Below the pieces are notes generated by a model that made no database searches, was not told the origin of the DNA, and saw only the letters and a list, made by a program, of their open reading frames with translations. A program made the translations under genes and the position numbers. Of a DNA stretch of 64,000 nucleotides, positions 51,485 through 60,614 are shown one piece after another. Each line of letters starts with the position of its first letter. Within the stretch, counting starts at the first letter, position 1. This DNA comes from CAG-103 sp905215475 (GTDB taxonomy: Bacteria > Bacillota > Clostridia > Oscillospirales > Oscillospiraceae). Location: the NCBI GenBank assembly GCA_905215475.1, contig CAJMPW010000006.1:113925-177924 (forward strand), given 5' to 3'.

Positions 51485-51926
51485 TGAACTCCTCCCCCTT
51501 TTTCTCTATATGGAGTTCCGATGTGATATTTCTGCCCGCCTGTATTAAGAAATCCATAAAAAGGTTCTGCTCGGATTCGCTCATACCTTGCAATAAAAGA
51601 GCTTCTGTCTTTTCACATACCGTCTGCACCTCATCAATTACAGACAGCGCACGTTCCGTAGGATACAGCTTACACGTCCGCTTATCCTTATCATTTGGGG
51701 AACGCATAATCATTCCCTGCTTTTCTAATGCCGCAACTGTCCGTACAATATTGCTCGGATGAACATAAAACATATCCATTAAAGAATCCTGTAAAATGCC
51801 AGGCGAACGACAGATTTTAATCAAAAACATATATTGGCTGTTGTTGATTCCAAAGGGGGCAAGCTGTTTATCCAAATAGATTTTGTAAAATCGGTCTGTT
51901 ACGGAAAGCCATTTTAATAGTTGCAT
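51477..51926 (-). CDS. MarR-family regulator of the second MATE pump
   Basis: 149 aa from the ATG at 51926, with AGGAGGAA upstream. The winged helix is visible in LQDSLMDMFYVHPSNIVRTV and the wing in SPNDKDKRTCKLY. It overlaps the MATE gene by 8 nt. A perfect 14-bp palindrome 40 bp upstream of the start is the probable operator. Confidence 0.9.
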   Translation of the reverse strand: MQLLKWLSVTDRFYKIYLDKQLAPFGINNSQYMFLIKICRSPGILQDSLMDMFYVHPSNIVRTVAALEKQGMIMRSPNDKDKRTCKLYPTERALSVIDEVQTVCEKTEALLLQGMSESEQNLFMDFLIQAGRNITSELHIEKKGEEFND

Positions 51927-51965
51927 AGATATATTCCTCCTAACCACCAGTATTATAACGCAATA

Positions 51966-51979
51966 TGCGTGCGCACGCA
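51966..51979. promoter_or_regulatory. Candidate MarR operator
   Basis: TGCGTGCGCACGCA is a perfect 14-bp palindrome in an otherwise AT-rich region, 40 bp upstream of the MarR start. Confidence 0.55.
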
Positions 51980-52183
51980 ACTACATTTAACATTATATCT
52001 CCCGCTTTGTCCTCCTAAACACAAATCAATTCTACATCAGTGATTATCGGAAACGTGTACGGCGTATGCTGCCCAGTGAACATCTCCACGGAACACATCG
52101 AATTTTCACGGCTTCGCAAAATGGAAAGTGTCACCTTATGAACAGCCCCTTGCCGAGAGAAAAATAAATCGCTGGAAACGGGA

Positions 52184-52224
52184 ACGCCCCCGGCACTGTG
52201 CGTCTGGCACAGTGTCGGGGGCGT
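52184..52224. terminator. Strong hairpin with T tract
   Basis: An 18-bp stem (ACGCCCCCGGCACTGTGC, one wobble) with a 5-nt loop and TTTTT on the plus side. It sits in the 314-bp gap 51927-52240 that otherwise holds only the MarR operator, 16 bp from the stop of the NYN remnant. Confidence 0.75.
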
Positions 52225-52240
52225 TTTTCACAAATGCAAA

Positions 52241-52660
52241 CTATCCTCGTTTTAGCTCAATACCGACATTGCCGTCTTCATCGATCTGTAAGGTCATGTG
52301 CTTGATGTGCTTTTCATAGAATTGCCGCCGTTCAGCCGGAGACATATCAATGCGTGTATTTCTCAATGCAGCGTCAAACATATCGTTGACATTCAGGTGA
52401 ACGGAGTTGTCAATCCAGCGGTACATTTCCTTGAACAAAGCGTTCTTTTTGATGTCCTCGCTATTGCCGGAATAAAAGTCATCCAGATAGCAGTAGAAGA
52501 TACCGGAATCAGCAAGGGCTTCCTTCATGTCCGGTCCGCATTTCTCGCGCTCAATCATAACAAGGAAATGTGCATCTGGCAGTGACGAGATCAATCCCCA
52601 GTAATCGGAATCGCTGGACACGATAACGAAGGAATTCACATCGTTTTTATACGAAATCAA
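52241..52660 (-). pseudogene. C-terminal fragment of an NYN (PIN-like) domain protein
   Basis: 139 codons. NSFVIVSSDSDYWGLISSLP resembles the central acidic motif of NYN RNase-like domains, but the N-terminal strand with the first catalytic Asp is missing. The frame is joined at about 52650 to an unrelated nuclease-like fragment, so this is probably a gene remnant. Confidence 0.6.
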
Positions 52661-53018
52661 TGCCGTCCGTAATGATAAGCTTGTGCCCTAACGTCAGATA
52701 TCGGTTAATCTGATCCCTATACGGGGTAGTATCGAACGGCTCGTTGGATGGACCTTTCGCCTCAATATAGCCGTAAACACCAAGCGAGATGCGATCCTGT
52801 ATTCTCCAGTCAGGCCGCCCCATTCTTCCTTGATTTCTCGGCTCAAGAATGATGTCGAAAGTACCTGCCGGGTTCAAGTCATGCGCTATCCTCCTAAACA
52901 TTTCATGCATAGGGACGCGAAAAGAAAGCTCGGCTGTGTGCTGCCCTCCATGAAGAGCAGCTCTGTATTCGTTTTGGTAAGCCCGCAAATAAGCTCTGAC
53001 GCTCGCATCAAACGGCAT
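52647..53018 (-). pseudogene. N-terminal nuclease-domain fragment, restriction enzyme-like
   Basis: 123 codons starting MPFDASVRAYLRAYQNEY, with GRPDWRIQDRISLGVYGYIE followed by AKGP, a PD-(D/E)xK-like nuclease pattern found at the N terminus of large restriction-methylation proteins. It stops at LIITDGIDFV, where relatives continue into methylase domains. The break coincides with the start of the NYN fragment. Confidence 0.6.
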
Positions 53019-53082
53019 TTATTTCTCACCAACTTTCCGATAGCATTCGATGATACCTATACTGAAAAACCCAAAGCGACAG

Positions 53083-53286
53083 CTACTCGTCAATCATTTC
53101 CATAATGTCGTCAACGGTGCAATTAAGAGCCTTGCACACTTTGCATAGGACATCAGTGGTGACGTTATCCCCATGTGTCAACTTGTTCATTACATAATGA
53201 CTAACGCCAGCCATTTCCTCAAGATCCTTCTTCTTTAGATCTCGGTCTATTAAGAGCTTCCATAATTTTTTATAACTCACAGTCAT
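53083..53286 (-). CDS. Small XRE-family (Cro/CI-like) regulator
   Basis: 67 aa from the ATG at 53286 (GAGGTTT upstream). It is a complete small helix-turn-helix: MTVSYKKLWKLLIDRDLKKK, then EMAGVSHYVMNKLTHGDNVT and the tail CKALNCTVDDIMEMI. Such proteins often control adjacent restriction or mobile genes. It may have regulated the now-broken nuclease gene downstream. Confidence 0.8.
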   Translation of the reverse strand: MTVSYKKLWKLLIDRDLKKKDLEEMAGVSHYVMNKLTHGDNVTTDVLCKVCKALNCTVDDIMEMIDE

Positions 53287-53620
53287 ATAGCAAACCTCAT
53301 TTACTTTATTGCTTGTGCCAATAGTATTGGGAGTGCCGCTTTTCAACATATAAATCTGTATTTTGATAATTATATCACAGCCCGCACAAAAAGTCCACAT
53401 ATTTCAACAAATGTTTTCGTTCGAAAACTCAATCAAGGTATAACGTCATAAGGACATACAAACCCTTCAATTTGGCAAATATTAACCTGCGTTTCTGAGG
53501 GAGTTTCTATGATGTCAAATCTGCAAATCTGTTTTTCGCACATTGGGCTTTTCCTTCGGGTTGCGCCATCATGTGGATGATGATAGAAACCCGCACGGCG
53601 GGCGCAAAAGGAGGAAGAAT

Positions 53621-53899
53621 ATGTACAACAGATTCGCAGAAAAGCGCAGGCGGTATCTGCGCGAGTACAGAGACGGCATCTACACGGGGATGCTGCTGAC
53701 CGGCAAACTGGACGAGCATCTCAAGGAAATCGGCGACACTGCACAAGAAATGTTTGATCAGCTGGTCGAACAGATGAAGAAAGCCGAAGGTGTCACTGAG
53801 CGGCTGAAGACCGAGAATCAAATGGAATGGGTGGGACGGATGAACAGCATCTGCAGCCGTGCGGAGGAAGTTGTCCTTTCTGAGCTGGTTTATTGCTGA
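53621..53899 (+). CDS. tnpV: TnpV-like transposon-associated protein
   Basis: 92 aa from the ATG at 53621 (AAGGAGGAA upstream). Highly charged and helical; FAEKRRRYLREYRDGIYTGM and LTGKLDEHLKEIGDTAQEMF match the small TnpV proteins of Clostridial mobilisable transposons. The exact function is not established. It opens the mobilisation module. Confidence 0.7.
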   Translation: MYNRFAEKRRRYLREYRDGIYTGMLLTGKLDEHLKEIGDTAQEMFDQLVEQMKKAEGVTERLKTENQMEWVGRMNSICSRAEEVVLSELVYC

Positions 53900-53908
53900 G
53901 GTGTGGTG

Positions 53909-54061
53909 ATGTTCAAGTATAGAAGAAATCGAGTGTTAGCACTCTGCGCCGGCGAGCGACGGCTGCTGACAAAGGCCCTGTTGTCCTTTCGGAACAAGCT
54001 GGTAGCAAGCGGCAAGCCCACCGAGGATATCAATGAGCTGCTGATCCGGCTGCTACGGTAA
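53909..54061 (+). CDS. Small basic protein downstream of tnpV
   Basis: 50 codons, MFKYRRNRVLALCAGERRLL at the N terminus, ending with ELLIRLLR. A GAGGTG lies just upstream and the gene starts 9 bp after tnpV, so translation is plausible. A terminator follows. I do not recognise a family beyond its recurring place beside tnpV-like genes. Confidence 0.5.
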   Translation: MFKYRRNRVLALCAGERRLLTKALLSFRNKLVASGKPTEDINELLIRLLR

Positions 54062-54080
54062 AAAAGGAATACGAAAAACG

Positions 54081-54117
54081 AGCGTCTGCTTCTGAAAAGA
54101 GGCAGGCGCTTATTTTT
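54081..54117 (+). terminator. Terminator after the tnpV pair
   Basis: Stem AGCGTCTGCTTCT / AGAGGCAGGCGCT (13 bp, wobbles) with a GAAA loop and TATTTTT tail. Confidence 0.75.
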
Positions 54118-54118
54118 A

Positions 54119-54253
54119 TGGCATCAATTTTGCTGCCACACCGATGAAATCCGGAATGGACATGGCATCAATTTTGATGCCATAGACGAAAAATGGCTCC
54201 ATTTCGGAGCCACGAGCAGTCCTGCATAGGAAAATGGCTCCGATTTGGAGCCA
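54119..54253. repeat. Array of two pairs of hairpin repeats
   Basis: Unit A, GGCATCAATTTTGnTGCCA, occurs at 54120-54138 and (as a perfect 22-bp palindrome) 54162-54183. Unit B, TGGCTCC-loop-GGAGCCA, occurs at 54194-54212 and 54235-54253. The array lies in the 565-bp gap 54062-54626 upstream of the RecA-like ATPase gene; the rest of the gap is AT-rich and shows no gene. It could be part of a replication or transfer origin, or a structured RNA leader. Confidence 0.7.
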
Positions 54254-54626
54254 AAACAAAAAATTTTTCAGGGGGGTTAATTTTTCGGCCTTCTCACTGC
54301 CTACCAAGTGAGGGGAACTTTGAAAAAGCTCTGCACAAGCTCGGCTTTTTATAATTTACCAGCTCAAAAGAAAAAATTTTGAAAAGCAGCGGGAAAATCC
54401 GAAAAAAATTCGGCAAAGGGAAAGTGAGAGGAGCTTCTAAGCTTCCCCCGTGTACCTCGATAACTGAATAGCCGTTACCGAGACAGATATGACTGTGCGA
54501 CGACCGCAAAAGAGCGAGCACGGCAACGCCGCGGAGACCCCGGGGCAGGCATATAAAAAACGATATCGGAAATACGGCGCCAAACCAAAAAACACAATTA
54601 CCAGCGAAAGAAAGAAGGTGAAACAC

Positions 54627-55754
54627 ATGAACAAGCTACAACTGATCGATGCCGATACCCTGTATTACAAACCTCTTGCCCACCCCAAAATGCTCATCGA
54701 CGGTGTTCTCTCCGACGGGCTCGCCATTTTAGCGGGTGACTCCAAGATCGGCAAGAGCTGGATGGTACTGTGGCTGTGCCTGCAAATCAGCCGCGGCGAG
54801 GCAGTGTGGGGGCTACCCACCAGAAAAACCGATGTGGTATATCTGGCCTTGGAGGACCGGGAATGGCGCGTTCAGCAGCGTATGCAGGAGCTGACGGATT
54901 CTCCGCCGGAGAATCTCCGCTTCGGCTTTTCCTGCGGGCAGCTGGGCGCGGAGCTGGAGGGGCAGATCGAGGAGGCTCTGCGGGAATTTCCCTCCACGGG
55001 CCTGATATTCATCGATACCCTCCAAATGGTGCGGGACAATGCTTCCGCAAAGGTCAATGCCTATGCCCAGGACTACAAGGATCTGTCCGGCCTGAAAAAG
55101 CTCGCCGATGACCACGGCATTTGCATCTTCGTTGTCCATCACACCCGAAAGGAGCGGGACAGCAGCAATATCTTCAACGACATGACCGGCTCCACAGGCA
55201 TTTTGGGCGTGGCGGATACGGGGATGATTCTCCGCAAGGATGACCGCTTCGGCGATTGCGCCACCCTCTGCATTACAGGCCGGGATGTGGAGGAGAAAAA
55301 GCTGAAAATGCAGATGCGGGGCGTCCGATGGGAGATTACCGAGGCGCTCAGCGCCAAGGATTTGCGAAAGGAACGCATCCCGGACTTTGTTTTTCAGGTG
55401 GCGGATTTTCTCTTGGCGCATAGGCGGTTTCGGGGCACGGTGTCCCAGCTGCTTGCCGCCGTAGGTAATACGGAGCTGAAGCCCAACCTCGCCAGCAAGC
55501 ATCTGACCCGTCATTACAGCGATGTGCTGCTGCCCCTGGGAATCACCTGCGAGTATCGTAAAACGGCGGCTGCCCGGTTGGTGCTTTTGGAGCTGCATGA
55601 CGGCGCTGACGGTCATGACGGTTCCTCCGGGAGCGAGAGACTTGCGTCACTGCGGAAACAGAATGACGGAACCTTCCGGCTTCCCCAAGCATCGTCACAA
55701 GCGTCATCTGTGTCATGGGAGGAGGCGGAGGACGATGAGGAATTGCCGCTTTAA
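54627..55754 (+). CDS. RecA-like AAA ATPase (RepA helicase-like)
   Basis: 375 aa from the ATG at 54627 (GAAGGTG upstream). A RecA-type fold with Walker A GDSKIGKSW (about 31-39), VVYLALEDREWRVQQRM, a Walker B region LIFIDTLQMV and the IFVVHHTRKE sensor strand. Plasmid RepA hexameric helicases and element-borne AAA_25 proteins share this pattern. The C terminus is a winged-helix-like and low-complexity tail. In this setting it probably serves replication of the excised element. Confidence 0.82.
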   Translation: MNKLQLIDADTLYYKPLAHPKMLIDGVLSDGLAILAGDSKIGKSWMVLWLCLQISRGEAVWGLPTRKTDVVYLALEDREWRVQQRMQELTDSPPENLRFGFSCGQLGAELEGQIEEALREFPSTGLIFIDTLQMVRDNASAKVNAYAQDYKDLSGLKKLADDHGICIFVVHHTRKERDSSNIFNDMTGSTGILGVADTGMILRKDDRFGDCATLCITGRDVEEKKLKMQMRGVRWEITEALSAKDLRKERIPDFVFQVADFLLAHRRFRGTVSQLLAAVGNTELKPNLASKHLTRHYSDVLLPLGITCEYRKTAAARLVLLELHDGADGHDGSSGSERLASLRKQNDGTFRLPQASSQASSVSWEEAEDDEELPL

Positions 55755-55897
55755 GGGGTGCGGGGCTATACACCGCTTTTTTATCCGTAAGGATAACGAG
55801 CATGGGATTTGTGTAGCCCTGCGGCACCCAAATCCCCCGTATCTGCCGATACGAAAGGGGCGCGCCCCTGTAACCCCGCTGAAAGGATGTGATATCT

Positions 55898-56218
55898 ATG
55901 CGGAATCGAACAGAGGAAATCAATGTGCGAGTCTATAAAACCGAGAAGAATACCATTCGCAGAAAGGCAAAGAAATGCGGCATGAATATGTCGGAATATC
56001 TCCGAAGCTTGGGAACCGGCGCAGCGGTAAGAGAGGCTCCGCGCCGGGAGCTGATGCTGGCGTATCAGAAGCTGACGACGCTCCACGATACCGTCCGCTA
56101 CGAGCTTGCCATGAGGGACTTTGACGAGGCCCTGACCGAGATCGAGAGCCTGCTTCTGCGCGCCTATCACGGGAAGGAGGATGCCGATGGCGGTGACAAA
56201 GATCTGGGCGATCCATGA
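55898..56218 (+). CDS. mobC: MobC-like relaxosome accessory protein
   Basis: 106 aa from the ATG at 55898 (GAAAGGATG upstream). A ribbon-helix-helix-like N terminus (EEINVRVYKTEKNTIRRKAK) is followed by the GMNMSEYLRSLGTGA segment typical of MobC proteins. These bind the transfer origin and assist the relaxase. It overlaps the relaxase start by 32 nt. Confidence 0.82.
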   Translation: MRNRTEEINVRVYKTEKNTIRRKAKKCGMNMSEYLRSLGTGAAVREAPRRELMLAYQKLTTLHDTVRYELAMRDFDEALTEIESLLLRAYHGKEDADGGDKDLGDP

Positions 56219-57629
56219 CAGCGTCAGCCGTGTGGTGGACTACTGCACCAACCCCAGCAAGACCAAGCTGAGCGACCTGGAGCAGGTGCTGCTGTATGCT
56301 GCCGACAAAGAAAAAAACCTGGATGAGGGGGAGCAGCAATACGCCGTCACCGGAATTGGCTGCAGGGCGGAGTCTGCCGCAAGGGAGATGGCTGCCGTGC
56401 AGAGGCGCTTCGGCAAAGCCGGCGGCAATGTGGCCTACCACGCCTACCAGTCCTTCAAGACCGGTGAGGTTACGGCGGAGGAATGCCATCGCATCGGCGT
56501 GGAGACGGCGCGGCGGCTTTGGGGGAACGACCGGCAGGTGCTTGTTGCCACCCACTTCAACACCGGCACTTATCACAACCACTTTGTTGTGAATCCGGTG
56601 AATATGTGGACGGGCAAAAAGCTGGAGGCAAAATACGAGGTCTACTACAAGCTGCGGGATATGTCCGACCGTATCTGCAAGGAGCATGGCCTGTCGGTGG
56701 TGAAAAATCCCCAACGGCATAAAACGGCGCGGTCGGTCTACTTTGCCGAAAAGAACGACGAGCCCACCCGATACAACCTTATGCGGCGGGCGCTGGACGA
56801 GGCGCTGACGATGTCGAGCAGCTGGACGGAGCTGAGTGCCGTGCTGCGGAAGAAGGACTATGTGTTCGTGTGCGATCCCTACCGCAGGTACGCCACCATC
56901 CGCTCTCTAAGCGCTAAAAAGTGTATGCGCACCTTCCGGCTGGGAGCCGAATATGACAAGGAGGCGCTGCAGGACAGGCTGCTGGAGAACCAGCGGGACA
57001 TCCGTGTGACCCGGCGCTATTTTGAATTCATGAGGCCCTACACACGGGAATATGCCAGAAAAAATCCGCCGACGGAAGAATATTACCGGCAGCGGGATTT
57101 CTATCTGCATTTGCCCCGCGTCACCGGGTATTTGAGCTTCTTCCGCTGTGTGGCAATCGTGCTGGGCGTTGCGCCGCTGTACGAAAAGGAGTATCGGCAG
57201 CCCTTGTCAGCGGAGTGCCGGGAGGCTTGCCGCAGGCTGGATCGCTTCACCGCTGAGATAACGCTGGTGTGTCGGGAGCATTTGGACACGCCGGAGGATG
57301 TGCAGAGGTTTCTTGCACGAATGGACAGGGAGATGGATGCAATATCCGCTGCACGCAGCAAAATCCGTAATAAGCAGCGAGGCTGCGCCGATCCTGCGGA
57401 GAGGGTCGAGCTGAAAAAGTCCTGCGCCGCCTGCACCGCAGAGCTTTCCCGGCTTCGGAAGCAAAAGCAAACCGCCTATAACATGATTGAGGATAACCCA
57501 AAGCTGAAAGCCCTCTTGGCGTGTGAATTGGATGCGTGGGTGGAAAACGACCCCTACCTATCCCCGCGGGAAAAGCAGGTGCTGCGAAATCAGCAACCGT
57601 CCCAAGAGGACAAGACGATTATACGATGA
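56187..57629 (+). CDS. Relaxase/mobilisation nuclease
   Basis: 480 aa from the ATG at 56187, 7 nt after GGAAGGAGG; an ATG two codons earlier is too close to that site. The N-terminal relaxase domain has DYCTNPSKT with the likely nicking Tyr (about residue 17) and the metal-binding His cluster VATHFNTGTYHNHFVVN (about 125-141). The rest is a long helical, basic tail. It nicks the element's transfer origin and pilots the strand. No mating-pair formation genes lie within this element, so it would be mobilised by another system. Confidence 0.9.
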   Translation: MAVTKIWAIHDSVSRVVDYCTNPSKTKLSDLEQVLLYAADKEKNLDEGEQQYAVTGIGCRAESAAREMAAVQRRFGKAGGNVAYHAYQSFKTGEVTAEECHRIGVETARRLWGNDRQVLVATHFNTGTYHNHFVVNPVNMWTGKKLEAKYEVYYKLRDMSDRICKEHGLSVVKNPQRHKTARSVYFAEKNDEPTRYNLMRRALDEALTMSSSWTELSAVLRKKDYVFVCDPYRRYATIRSLSAKKCMRTFRLGAEYDKEALQDRLLENQRDIRVTRRYFEFMRPYTREYARKNPPTEEYYRQRDFYLHLPRVTGYLSFFRCVAIVLGVAPLYEKEYRQPLSAECREACRRLDRFTAEITLVCREHLDTPEDVQRFLARMDREMDAISAARSKIRNKQRGCADPAERVELKKSCAACTAELSRLRKQKQTAYNMIEDNPKLKALLACELDAWVENDPYLSPREKQVLRNQQPSQEDKTIIR

Positions 57630-57642
57630 AAGGAAGGATTCG

Positions 57643-58569
57643 ATGAAGAACGACCGATCGATTGATTTGGGGCTGACCGGGTATGAGGAGCTTTTTATGA
57701 GCACGGAGGAACGGCTTGATGCGAAAAAGCCAAAGGTAGAGGCAATCCCGCTGGCTGACCTCACACCCTTTCGAAATCACCCCTTTAAGGTGAAGGAGGA
57801 CGAGGAAATGGCGCAGCTCATGCGGAGCATTGCCGATGCCGGCGTGCTCTCTCCGGCACTGGCAAGGCCGCTGCCTGACGGCGGCTATGAGCTGATCTCA
57901 GGCCACCGGCGGCTGGCAGCGTGCAAGGCGCTGGGGATGGGCACCATGCCGGTGATTATCCGTGACCTGACAGACGAGGAGGCTGTTATCACCATGGTGG
58001 ACAGCAACCTGCAAAGAGAGCATATCCTGCCGTCGGAAAAGGCCTTTGCGTACAAGATGAAATACGATGCTTTGAAACATCAGGGAACTTCGTCCCAACT
58101 TGGGACGAAGTTGAGAACAGACGAACTGCTTGCACAAAACAGCAGCGACAGCCGCAACCAAATCCAACGCTACATCCGACTCACCCACCTGATCCCCGAC
58201 ATCCTGAAGCTGGTGGACGAGGGCAAGATCGCCCTGACTCCGGCGGTGGAGCTGTCCTATTTGCAGCCGTCCGAGCAGGAGATGCTCTTCTCCGTGATGG
58301 ACAGCGATGAGGTAACGCCGTCCTTGTCTCAGGCCCGGCGGCTGCGGCGCATGAGCGAGGCGCAGACTCTCACGGATGACGCGGTGCTGCAGCTTCTGTC
58401 CGAGGTTAAGGGCAATCAGGTGGAATATGTGAAGGTGCCGGTAGACAAGCTTCGCAGCTTTTTCCGCCCGGACACCTCCGTGAAGCAGATGACCGAGACA
58501 CTTGTCAAGGCCATGGACTTTTATAACAAACACTTGGCGCGGCAGCACAAAGACCGGGACGCTCGGTGA
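57643..58569 (+). CDS. ParB/Spo0J-family nuclease-like partition protein
   Basis: 308 aa from the ATG at 57643 (GAAAGGAAGG upstream). ParB N-terminal domain with IPLADLTPFRNHPFKV, the CTP-binding GGYELISGHRRLAACKAL and DSNLQREHILPSEKAFAYKM, then a helix-turn-helix. No ParA partner is adjacent. ParB-like genes are standard in mobilisable elements of this type and probably stabilise or regulate the excised form. Confidence 0.88.
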   Translation: MKNDRSIDLGLTGYEELFMSTEERLDAKKPKVEAIPLADLTPFRNHPFKVKEDEEMAQLMRSIADAGVLSPALARPLPDGGYELISGHRRLAACKALGMGTMPVIIRDLTDEEAVITMVDSNLQREHILPSEKAFAYKMKYDALKHQGTSSQLGTKLRTDELLAQNSSDSRNQIQRYIRLTHLIPDILKLVDEGKIALTPAVELSYLQPSEQEMLFSVMDSDEVTPSLSQARRLRRMSEAQTLTDDAVLQLLSEVKGNQVEYVKVPVDKLRSFFRPDTSVKQMTETLVKAMDFYNKHLARQHKDRDAR

Positions 58570-58583
58570 AAGGAGATTAAATT

Positions 58584-58994
58584 ATGAAAGCTAATTTTGA
58601 TTTTAACCGTTTGAGCGAAAGCAGAAAACAGGAGCTTGACCGTATGGTCGCAGACTTTTCCGAGGCGGGTTGCCTCTTTGTTGAGGATCTTTTCCTTGAA
58701 TTCCTCATCGATGCTGATAACGGTATTGACCGCAGCGACGATAAGCTTGTGGCAACCTTTGATGATGAGTGCGGACACGAGCTTGTGTTTATTCTCTCTC
58801 AGGAAGAGGTTCACTATGTAATCCATGCTATTTCGGAAAAACTGGATAATATCGTATGCGAAGGCGGCACTCCCTTCGGTGAGGATGAAAACGAAGAGGG
58901 TATTGTCAGCCTCTCGCCGGTGAACACAGAAGAAGAGCTTGATATGCTTCTCGCACATGTGCTTGGTGACGATGGAGGTGGTGCCGATGACTAA
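58584..58994 (+). CDS. Acidic hypothetical protein of the mobilisation module
   Basis: 136 aa, strongly acidic, starting MKANFDFNRLSESRKQELD. No recognised domain, membrane segment or signal. It lies 14 bp after the parB-like gene with AAAGGAG upstream and overlaps the excisionase gene by 8 nt, so it is a real member of the operon. Confidence 0.65.
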   Translation: MKANFDFNRLSESRKQELDRMVADFSEAGCLFVEDLFLEFLIDADNGIDRSDDKLVATFDDECGHELVFILSQEEVHYVIHAISEKLDNIVCEGGTPFGEDENEEGIVSLSPVNTEEELDMLLAHVLGDDGGGADD

Positions 58995-59217
58995 AATCGA
59001 AATTCAGACCCTATACGAGGTGATGTTCACGGACTACCCCGACATTGTAAATGTGGCGCAGGTGCAGGCGATGCTGGGCATCAGCCGTCATCTGGCCTAT
59101 GCGCTGATCGGCGACGGCGACATCCCCGGTATGAAAATCGGCAATGCATACCGCGTACCGAAAATCAATGTGATCCGCTACGCACTCTCGGCGGGAAATC
59201 CGCAGCCGGCGGCGTAG
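58987..59217 (+). CDS. Excisionase-like HTH protein
   Basis: 76 aa from the ATG at 58987, preceded by GATGGAGGTGG. VNVAQVQAMLGISRHLAYAL and IPGMKIGNAYRVPKINVIRY form the MerR/excisionase winged helix. It sits directly before the integrase, the usual recombination directionality factor position. Confidence 0.85.
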   Translation: MTKIEIQTLYEVMFTDYPDIVNVAQVQAMLGISRHLAYALIGDGDIPGMKIGNAYRVPKINVIRYALSAGNPQPAA

Positions 59218-59328
59218 CCGGGATTTGAACCTGTATGGCACATTGGACGGGCATTCCCGCCGGGCGTATAATAAAAACGGTCCGAAAGGGTGCCCGTTCA
59301 TGTGCTATCCGCAAAGGAGGTAGAGTTT

Positions 59329-60522
59329 ATGATAGCAGGACACCTGCAAATAAAAAACGACAATTACTACATGGTGCTGAATTACACGGACGCCAACGGC
59401 AAACGCAGGCAGCCGTGGATTCCCACAGGACTTCCCGCAAAGGGAAACAAGCGCCGCGCCGAGAAGCTGCTGCTGGACACCCGCAAGAGCTTTGTCCCGC
59501 CGGTTGTGAGCAAGGAGAACGAGGACATCTCCTCTGATATGCTGTTTGCCGACTACATGGAGCTGTGGCTGGAGATTATCCGCAGCTCGGTGGAAAAGAC
59601 CACCTTTTCCTCTTACACGCAGATGGTAAAGGGAAAGATCGCACCGTATTTCCGAAACACCGGACTGACGCTGGACGGAATCCAAGCCAAGCACATTCAG
59701 AGCTTTTATCTGCATGAGCTGAAAACCGTGTCGCCCGGTACGGTGATCCACTATCACGCCAATATCCACAAGGCGCTGAAATACGCCGTCAAAATGGACC
59801 TGATTCCCTTCAACCCCGCCGACAAGGTGGAGCGCCCCAAGAAGCAGCGGTACATTGCGGACTATTACCGGCAGGAGGAGCTGGAGAGGCTGCTGGAAGC
59901 GTCCAAGGATCATCCGTACTCCCTGCTGATTCAGATGACCGCCTTTTACGGCCTGCGCCGCAGCGAGGCACTGGGGCTGAAATGGGACGCCATCGACTTT
60001 GAGCGGGACACCATCACCATTAAGCACATCGTAACCAACGCAAAGATAGACGGCAAAAGTGAAATCGTCTGCGCAGACCGCGCCAAGACGAAATCCAGCC
60101 TGCGCTCCCTGCCGCTGGTCAGCAATATCCGGGAAAAGCTGCTGGCGCTGAGGGAGCAGCAAAAGGAAAATCGGCGGGTATGCGGAAATTGCTACAGCAA
60201 AAAGTATGACGGTTATGTTTTTGTGGATGCCATGGGCAATATCTTCAACCCCAGAAGCGTTACCGCCAATTTCAGCAAGCTGCTGGAGCAGAACGGTCTG
60301 CGGCACATTCGCTTTCACGACCTCAGACACAGCTGTGCCTCACTGCTTTTGGCGAACGATGTGCCTCTGAAGCAAATCCAGGAGTGGCTGGGTCACAGCG
60401 ATATTGGCACGACGGCGAATATTTACAGCCATTTGGATTACAAGTCCAAGATCACCTCGGCAAATGTAATGGACAATATCCTGACTCTGCCGGACACAAG
60501 GCAGACCGGCTGGCATACCTGA
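59329..60522 (+). CDS. Tyrosine site-specific integrase
   Basis: 397 aa from the ATG at 59329 (AAAGGAGG upstream). An AP2-like arm-binding N terminus and SAM-like core-binding domain precede the catalytic domain. The catalytic residues are visible: Arg in TAFYGLRRSEALGL, His-x-x-Arg in HDLRHSCASLLL, His in WLGHSD and the nucleophile Tyr in ANIYSHL. It lies 91 bp before a tRNA-Ser 3' half that should be its attachment site. Confidence 0.95.
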   Translation: MIAGHLQIKNDNYYMVLNYTDANGKRRQPWIPTGLPAKGNKRRAEKLLLDTRKSFVPPVVSKENEDISSDMLFADYMELWLEIIRSSVEKTTFSSYTQMVKGKIAPYFRNTGLTLDGIQAKHIQSFYLHELKTVSPGTVIHYHANIHKALKYAVKMDLIPFNPADKVERPKKQRYIADYYRQEELERLLEASKDHPYSLLIQMTAFYGLRRSEALGLKWDAIDFERDTITIKHIVTNAKIDGKSEIVCADRAKTKSSLRSLPLVSNIREKLLALREQQKENRRVCGNCYSKKYDGYVFVDAMGNIFNPRSVTANFSKLLEQNGLRHIRFHDLRHSCASLLLANDVPLKQIQEWLGHSDIGTTANIYSHLDYKSKITSANVMDNILTLPDTRQTGWHT

Positions 60523-60573
60523 GCTCTTGCCGAAAATCATGTACGCCGATGTGACCTTGAGAGAAAAGAAAAG

Positions 60574-60614
60574 CCCAGTCATATGGGCAAAAGCCTTGAT
60601 ATGACTGGGTTTTT
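60574..60614 (+). terminator. Integrase terminator
   Basis: An 11-bp stem (CCCAGTCATAT / ATATGACTGGG) with a 14-nt loop and five T residues, ending where the tRNA fragment begins. Confidence 0.8.

Noticed and set aside
54489..54626. An N-terminal extension of the RecA-like ATPase
   Set aside because: No ribosome site precedes the upstream ATG; GAAGGTG and the family-like start support the ATG at 54627.
55735..55938. A 67-codon frame between the ATPase and mobC
   Set aside because: It overlaps the ends of both neighbours, has a weak start and an unlikely composition; mobC has a much better signal.
59210..59250. A tRNA T-arm-like stretch (GGATTTGAACC) after the excisionase gene
   Set aside because: The T stem does not pair well, no acceptor or variable arm surrounds it, and it overlaps the excisionase stop; coincidence is more likely than a third tRNA fragment.
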